Assembly: GCA_037962975.1 (NCBI GenBank)
Contig: CM075671.1
Location: forward strand, 38,898,501 to 38,962,500
Length of the DNA stretch: 64,000 nt
From: Clitoria ternatea
Lineage: Eukaryota > Streptophyta > Magnoliopsida > Fabales > Fabaceae
Direction of reading: 5' to 3'
Of this stretch, positions 57,324 through 64,000 are shown piece after piece (the stretch's first letter is position 1; every line of letters starts with the position of its first letter). The translations under genes were made by a program, and so were the position numbers. The notes beneath the pieces were generated by a model. It did no database searches. It saw only the letters and a list, made by a program, of their open reading frames with translations, and was not told the origin of the DNA.

Positions 57324-60033
57324 TAGTGGGTCTGGTGTTTTACGCCTAATGAGAGTTAGAAAACTCCAATTAAGGTGAGACTAATTTGCACACCTCCGTA
57401 ACATATTTATCTACAACTTTCATGAAGAAGTCGGAGACAAAAAATGTCATTAAGACACCTAAACGAGCCAAAAACAACAAAGGAAAAGCAGCAGCCCTTG
57501 CATGAATCGATTCATGTGTCCTCAAAGTCCCATAATTGACAGACAAAGGGTTGTGAATTGATTCATCCCCCTCCTGAATCAATTCTTGCGTGATAATTCC
57601 CATATACAATGAAAATAAAGAAGTATGAATCGATTCAACCCCTGGTATGAATCGATTCACACGTAGGAAATGCCATGAACAATTAAAACAAAGACGTATG
57701 AATCGATTCAACCCCTAGTATGAATCGATTCAAATAATCCTGGAATTCATGCACAGTAAAAACAGTAAGTTCTGAATCAATTCGCACCTGTTATGAATCA
57801 ATTCATGACAACAGTTATGCAGAGAATATTCAATTATTCAACTTCCAACCTCCCTAATTTTTTCATATGAATTCCAAACACTACCAATTTTTGACACAAC
57901 CAAATATACACCATTTATGACGTATGACCACTGGCCGTACTAACAAATTCCCAAAAATGAGGGACTTATGTGCATAAATGTGTTTCACCCGTTTTAAGGT
58001 ATTTTTGTGCAACACAAGGGTCAATTCTTAATGGAATTTGCTCATTCCAGTTTCTACAAGTTTTAAATTATGCATAGGCGCTATTAGAACTATTCCAAGG
58101 CACTCAATCATACTAAAACTCAATATGGCCCTATTAGTTCCTCAATTATGCATGAAAATCATGAACACAACTTCACATCTTTGAGTAATTCACCCATTCA
58201 TGGGTTTCTATCAACAAATAACTCATGCCCATCAAAAAGGACCATTAAACATATATCATTATCTCATATATATGCAATTCCCAAGCATTCAACAAATTGA
58301 CAAGCCTATCATCCATCACATTATCAATCATCATTTAAAATAATCATGGCAAGGCAAGCATGAGTACAATCATATACATCAACCATTAATTATTCACTCA
58401 TGCAATTGAAATGTAAACTCCTTTCCTACCTCGAGAGAAGAACCACAACAATTCGTACATTCCAAACGTTCTGCCATATTGCCCGGAATGCCATCTCCTA
58501 TTAACACACACATATATATACATATGCACCCAATCAATAAGCCATCACAAGGCATCATCACAAGTTTAAGTAATTGACAACATCTCTTAAAGTTAAATAT
58601 CAAGTCCTAGACTTGTTAAAAAACCAATTTACATACTTTTGTTAGGTTTCGGGAATTCCTTTCCCAAAACTAATATTCTCTAAGTCTAAAAGGGCTAACC
58701 ATACCTAACACCAACAACATGGTCTAAGGCTTCATCAAGCCACAATCTCATTTCATGAATCCATCACAACCTTTATGGTTTAGTGTTCACATTCCTCATT
58801 CATAATCACACCTATTTTATAGGTTTCACCATCAATGGTCCTCTACCATTTTCACTATCATTTATCATCATTTAAATCAACACCTAACATTGGGTACCTC
58901 ATATCCATTTCTCAAAACCAATTCCTCTAGTCACAATATACATATTCCTAGATCTCAAAATTAGGATTCTTTAAAAATTCAATAACCATCATTCTTATTG
59001 TTCAAGTCTTTCCTAACAATATCTTAACTTTTAACACACTAAACAACTTGGAGTCATTACTCTATTTTCTTGATTTCACAATTCCTCAACATCAAAAATC
59101 AATATTACTCATTCAAAAACTCATTCTCATATATAAAATCACTCCAATATCAATAACTCATAATTTTCTCTTGAATTTCCCAAAGCCCTAAAATTTCAAT
59201 TCCTAGGGTTTTCACCAAAAATTTACAATCATCAATTTCAACCATTTATATGCATCATTTCAAGCATCCATAGGCTAACAACATAGCATTCTAACCATCA
59301 TCATCAACAACAACAATCCCCAATGGTTTTTTAACCTAGGATTTGGTTCCAAATGCCATTATCCATCAAAATAACATTCAATCTCCCATCACAATACTTA
59401 AATAAACTCAAAACCATCAACAAAAGCCATGGGTGTTCAAAAATCACACCTCTTTTAAGGGCACCAAGGTGAACACAAAAATGAAAGGAGAAGGGAAGGT
59501 GAGCTTCAATCAACCAAGTTTCCTTCTTGCCCAATAGAGAAAACGAAATGGAGGGGAAGAAGAGCACACCACCCTTTGGGTTTTTGAGAGAAAGGAGGTG
59601 AGGAGGAAAAGAGATATGAGAGGAGAAGAAGAAAGTGTTTTTTCCCTTTGGAAGAAGAAACTGTCGTGAGAAATGAAAGAAGAGAAGGGAATTAACATTT
59701 TAATTTGGCCATTCACAATAACTTCTTCGTTTTCTGACAAATAGGATCTTTGTTCGAACTCAATACCTCATCTAAAAATTATTCTGAATACATATTCAGA
59801 TTCTCCATAATATTCTTAACAGCCCTGACCAATGGCATCTCAATCGGAGATACTTGGTCTGACGCCCATATTTTAACCGGGTAAAAGTTTAACTCTCAAA
59901 GCCTCAATAAATTATAAATAATCCTCATAAATCTCAATTTAATTATTTCAACATTTTTGGGACAGTTATTAACCCACATATAATTATTTACCATTTATTC
60001 CTTATATTTAATCATTTATATATATTGGTGACA
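57324..60033 (-). mobile_element. Family-C LTR, right part
   Basis: It continues the sequence interrupted at 20357; TAGTG 57324-57328 is the duplicated target. It ends TTGGTGACA at 60033, the reverse complement of an LTR start. No purine-rich tract follows on the minus strand, so it is a 5' or solo LTR rather than a 3' LTR. Positions 57800-57945 match the end of the family-C fragment at 5870-5973. It is non-coding, and the frames at 59331-59740 are pyrimidine-rich artefacts. Confidence 0.6.
57495..57810. repeat. Array of TGAATCGATTCA palindromes in family-C LTR
   Basis: Nine copies of TGAATCGATTCA or one-base variants (TGAATCAATTC), several in pairs ~22-25 bp apart. The AATCGATT core is shared with the array at 5583-5850 at the same LTR position. 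Confidence 0.88.
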
Positions 60034-60084
60034 TTGTAAAATTTGGTGATTGAAAATGAGATATTGCAAACCCATTATAACAAT

Positions 60085-60415
60085 AAATTTAAGTCTAATT
60101 CACCCCTCATGCTTATTGTTTGACAATGTTATGTGTCTGTACTACAATTATAGTGGATGAGATGAGATTACTAAAGGTGTTGTGAACATGAGCTAGAGTA
60201 CACAAATAGTGTTGAATGAGAGATTGGATGAGAGAATGTTATGTGTTCGTACTATAATTTAAGTTTAATTCACCCCTCATGCTTGTTGTTTGACAATATT
60301 ATGTGTTCGTACTACAATTATAGTGGATGAGATGAGATTACTAAAGGTGTTGTGAACATGAGTTAGAGTACACAAATAGTGTTGAATGAGAGATTGGATG
60401 AGAGAATGGATAATA
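60085..60415. repeat. 170-bp tandem duplication
   Basis: Two near-identical units: CACCCCTCATGCTT occurs at 60101 and 60271, and GATGAGATGAGATTACTAAA occurs in both. No coding signal. Confidence 0.9.
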
Positions 60416-60655
60416 ACATGAATAATAGTGTAGAGAATGATAAGGTAACACAAAATGAAATATAACAAAAATGACTTGTTTTACACACTTTTGAGAGACA
60501 ATGAACTTGTTTGAAACAAAAAACAAGTTATGGGACTTACTTGAAACAAACAAAGAAATAAAAGACCTAAGTAGTGATTTAGGCTAAAAATAAAGTTATA
60601 GAAAAACACATCCAAAATACGATACAAAATCTTTTTTCTCTCATTTTTAGAATAT

Positions 60656-60980
60656 TATGGCTATGAGATAACTTTTTATCATATGTTAGGGATGACAATT
60701 TAATATAGATATAAAGATACCTATAAAAGTTATCCATAATGAGCAGATAATTTCTTTACAAAATGGGTATGTGTATTTTTCAATAAATTTTAACAAGGAT
60801 GAGTTCATGAGTGCTATACTACCTAACCCATCCTATTAATATGACATGAATCTAAAAGAATAACTTAGTTTCATAAACTGTTAAATAAGTCCAGGTTTTT
60901 TATTTTTATACAATTTTGCATAATATTTAAGGTTATTTTTTTAAAGAAGCCTTTTAGACTTTTGTAGGTAAGTTTTTAGT
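60656..60980. other. Possible degraded hAT-like end and dispersed repeat
   Basis: TAGGGATGACAA (~60688) resembles a hAT-MITE end, but no partner terminus or 8-bp duplication is visible. The segment 60845-60975 is ~75-80% similar by eye to 63535-63660 in direct orientation (shared CTTTTAGACTT and AACTTAGTTT words). Confidence 0.35.
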
Positions 60981-61300
60981 GTCTTATGAGTTCTTGAACA
61001 TATAGTGAAAATTCAATGTATGAACATTCCACTTAGCCTATTAACGGTAATGGTTCGGTACAATGGCAAGTTACTCATTCATCGTTGTAGTATAAATAGA
61101 TGTCGTTCCACTGGGGGTTGTTGTAATTTAAAAGATTCAGTTTCAAATAATTTAAGCAAGAAAATAAATTATAAACATGGATATAATGTGAAATTAAATT
61201 TCAAACTTGAAAACAAATATAAATAGTAATGTAAATAGAAGGGAAATTAAGTGATGAGATGCTGGGATTGGATTTCATCTATCTTGACCAACCATACCCT

Positions 61301-61302
<2 letters not shown>

Positions 61303-61347
<45 letters not shown>
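61303..61347. repeat. (TA)n microsatellite
   Basis: A pure TA run of ~45 bp. A short (AC)n/(TA)n tract also occurs at ~61671-61695. The surrounding 60980-61900 is AT-rich with no gene seen. Confidence 0.95.
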
Positions 61348-61351
<4 letters not shown>

Positions 61352-61924
61352 CATTCAGAATTATTGATTTTTACGCAACAATCCAAAATTATCCAAATCG
61401 ATTCCTCGATGACGGTATCCTAAGAAAACTCCTAAAAGGTTGATTCCTCAATCATTTTAAGAAATATTCTAGCATTACAATAAGTTGTTTAAAATGTTTG
61501 ATAATCAGAAGCTATTCCTAACTACCGATTATATTGAGTATTTTATTCAGATCAATTTTCATGAATCATTTTTCAATAACTCAAGAAAAACTGAATCAAG
61601 AAACTATTTATCTAATAAAATCAAGCAATAAATACAGAATGAAACACCAAAATCAATAGAATGAAATACCACACACACACACACATATATATACACAGCC
61701 AAAGTACGTCGGGCTTGAATCGACTAAATCCAATCCCAAAAGAAAGTTTAACTACACATGGTAGCTATTAAAAACCAAAGAAATGAAGAAAATGAGAAGA
61801 AAAATAGATTTTGCGGCCTTCTACGTCACTTTTGCCAAAGATGGAGATTCGTCATTCTGTTCGATCAAAAGTAGCTCCCCAAAATCTGTGTTCAATCTTT
61901 TTATATAAGTCATCTCACTTAAGC

Positions 61925-62415
61925 GAGATTATTCTCGCTTAAGCAAGAGCCACTTGCTTTGCCATCAAGGTGCTTAGTCAGCTGCTTGACTCTTCAAATT
62001 CTCGCTCAAGCGAGAGTTTCCTCGCTCAAGCGAGAGTTTCCTCGCTCAAGCGAGAGTTTCCTCGCTTAAGCGAGAGTTTCCTCGCTTAAGCGAGATGGGG
62101 CCTAATGCTAATGCCGTGTTTTCGCTTAAGCGAATCAAGCCTCACTCAGGCATAATAAAATATTAAAGTCTCTATTTAATTTTTGCTTGAGAGGAATGAA
62201 CGATCCTTGTTTTCTGGAGTTTTTTCGCTTGAGCGACCCAAGCCTCGCTCAAGCGAGAGTTCTTCCTTTACTCCCTGGACAATTTTTGCTTGAGCGGGTT
62301 GAACTTCGCTCAAGCGAATATATTTGGACTGCTTTCTACCTTATTCTCGCTTGAGTGAATAAGTTCACACTCAAGCGAGTCACTCGCTCAAGCGAAATTG
62401 GCCTTGCTCAAGCGA
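61925..62415. repeat. CTCGCTYAAGCGAG palindrome array
   Basis: About 15 copies of the 14-bp palindrome CTCGCTCAAGCGAG or CTCGCTTAAGCGAG. Five of them form an exact 20-bp tandem block (starts 62001, 62021, 62041, 62061, 62081; unit CTCGCTCAAGCGAGAGTTTC). Others are single and degenerate. Two related copies occur in the solo LTR near 32515-32550. The host element is not identified. From 62420 to 63000 I see nothing further. Confidence 0.9.
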
Positions 62416-63004
62416 GTTACTCCAAACTTGCCTAAATTTTTTGCCACTTCAACCTCTTTCTTCATTTTTCCTCTTTTTCCTACAAAATACACAAAATAAA
62501 AGGAATCAAACATTATTAAGCTCATAAAACCTTAAGTGGGGTTATTCAAATTTAATTTCTTTACTATTTTTCCAATTAATGCTTATTTAAACTAGCAATT
62601 TCTCACAAAACTTGTCCAATTAACATGTAAAATTATAATATAATAGACATTTATCAATTAACAAGGACTCAATGTAATCCAAATCAATCATGTTAAAAGT
62701 AGAATGAAATATGAATTTATCTCTTTTATGAGAGTTTCTTTTACTCTTTGATCTTATCAAGAATTTTTAATTCTTGTGATGATTCTCTAAGACTTATCAG
62801 TCTTTAATTGTGGCGCCTCCCTTCCTTATGACGTATCACTCATCTTCTCATCATTTTCTCGAGTGTGGCATCAATATCATTCTCTAAAACTTTTACTAAA
62901 AAAAATACATTCTCCCTAAAATTGACATTCAAGGTATCTACTTTTATTTTCATTATCATTTGACATCAAAGCCTTGAATTCTTAATTTTCAATTATTGCA
63001 AAAA

Positions 63005-63490
63005 TAGATGGTGAATTACTTATTCTTAGTAGAGATCAAAGGTTGTTACTTGAAGCACTTTGTCAAAATGGAAAGGGTGATGAAAGAAAACACTGAGAAG
63101 CTTTGTGTAAGATGAAAATTTTGAGTAGACTTGATAGGAGAAAAAGTGAGAGGAAAAGGAAATTAGAAACAAAAAAGAATGAGAAGTTAGAGAGAGATCT
63201 TGAGGAATTACAGAGTGATGTGAAGGGAATGTTAAAAGAGATAAAAGTGATTGTGATCCCGTCTTTGAAGATAATATTTTAAAATTTGGTTGAAGGTGTT
63301 AGATGAATTAAAGAGAATAATGGTTTTGAAAGGCTGATTATGACCAAGGAGAATATTTCTTACATTATAAGGAAAATAGAGATAAATTTGATTTGATAGA
63401 AAATGTTAGATGAGTTAAAGTGAATTGGTTTCTAAAGATTGATTTTGACCTGGAGGATATTTGTTGCATTGTAAGGAAATTTTAGATAAA
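63005..63490 (+). pseudogene. Decayed charged coiled-coil reading frame
   Basis: Plus-strand frames give GELLILSRDQRLLLEALCQ (63012-63068), a stop and frame change near 63095, then a Lys/Glu/Arg-rich helix (63111-63282, e.g. RLDRRKSERKRKLETKKN and LERDLEELQSDVKGMLKE) ending at TAA. Two diverged ~105-bp units (63283-63390, 63392-63490) sharing GTTAGATGARTTAAAG follow. The codon pattern looks like an old gene fragment. I do not recognise the family. Confidence 0.35.
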
Positions 63491-63661
63491 GCTGATTTAA
63501 AGACATATCAATTCAAGTATGAGAGCAATGATATGAATCCAAAAGAGAAACTTAGTTTAATTATTTATTAAATAAGTCTAACTTTCTTTTTAATTCCATT
63601 TTGTATAGTATTTAAGGCTACTTTTTCATTAGCCTTTTAGACTTCTATAGGTTTTTTTTAG

Positions 63662-64000
63662 TCTGAAAAATCTCTCATCACCCCTCATTGGCTTGACTAT
63701 CAACTCTTTCATGATAACTTCACCTTCTTTGAGATTCTCCAACAACAACAACTCAGTGAATTTGCTACCCTTCAGGAAAATCTCATTTATCCGAAACTAA
63801 TTAGAGTCTTCTACTCCACTCCAAAAGTCACAAATAATCGTTACATAGCCAAGGTAAAAGGAGTCACCATCAACCTTGATGACCACACTCTTCATCTTAT
63901 AGGAAGGCTTCCATTAAACAACAGTGATTTTAGTGGAAAGAGGCCTATACCGGAATGGAATTACAACCCTCTAGAGGCGAGAACTTTTCTAAGTCTTTCT
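63662..64000 (+). CDS. Start of retroelement-like ORF, runs off the window
   Basis: An open frame without stops runs from 63662 (after TAG 63659-63661) to the window end, at least 113 codons. It contains LDYQLFHDNFTFFEILQQQQ, IYPKLIRVFYSTPKV, an AKVKGVTINLDD segment, LHLIGRLPLNNSDFSGK and WNYNPLEART. The order "YP-LVR-FY…VKG…L…L-G-PL" resembles the plant-transposon-protein region encoded near the 5' end of some Athila/Tat-type elements. No clear start codon is seen, so it may begin upstream by splicing. Confidence 0.45.

Overview
The window is plant nuclear DNA made almost entirely of transposable elements. I see no intact host gene, ribosomal RNA gene or genuine tRNA gene. The evidence is a set of plant-specific elements: LTR retrotransposons primed by Met-tRNA or Arg-tRNA, an Ogre-type (Tat lineage) Ty3/gypsy element, a Tekay/Del-like chromovirus, two CACTA (En/Spm) DNA transposons and a hAT MITE. 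The Ogre element and LTR style suggest a legume and a pericentromeric or other heterochromatic block. The host assignment is inference.

Layout. (1) Positions 1-19345 hold two copies of one non-coding LTR element (LARD-like), head to head: a minus-strand copy (1-3344) and a plus-strand copy (5977-19345). An LTR fragment of another family (3345-5973) lies between them. Both copies keep the same 47-codon ORF, antisense to the element, predicted to encode a single-pass membrane microprotein with its own TATA box and upstream AACGG (MSA/MYB3R-like) repeats. The plus copy was hit by a 4,985-bp CACTA element (8734-13718, TSD ATT). Its empty site can be read in the other copy. This CACTA carries intron-containing fragments of a DDM1-type remodeler, a cysteine-rich finger and an auxilin-like J domain. 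(2) 19346-60033 is a nest. A family-C LTR (19346-20357 plus 57324-60033) was hit by a minus-strand Tekay-like gypsy element (20358-57323, TSD CAGTG/TAGTG). The 3' LTR of that element was hit by an Ogre element (22171-52243). Ogre ORF1 in turn was hit by a 476-bp hAT MITE (26892-27367, TSD CTGATAAG) and by a 13.3-kb CACTA (27677-40949, TSD CGC). A 3,985-bp solo LTR (31689-35673, TSD TGAGC) sits in an exon of that CACTA. (3) 60034-64000 is a lower-copy flank with a tandem duplication, microsatellites, an array of CTCGCTYAAGCGAG palindromes, a decayed coiled-coil reading frame and the start of a retroelement-like ORF that runs off the window.

The autonomous elements are all damaged by stops, frameshifts, nested insertions or deletions, so the block looks old. 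The items most worth following are the conserved antisense microprotein with a cell-cycle-type promoter, the CACTA carrying DDM1 fragments, the solo LTR whose two halves carry mutually complementary repeat arrays, and tRNA-like Pol III boxes inside the Ogre LTR.
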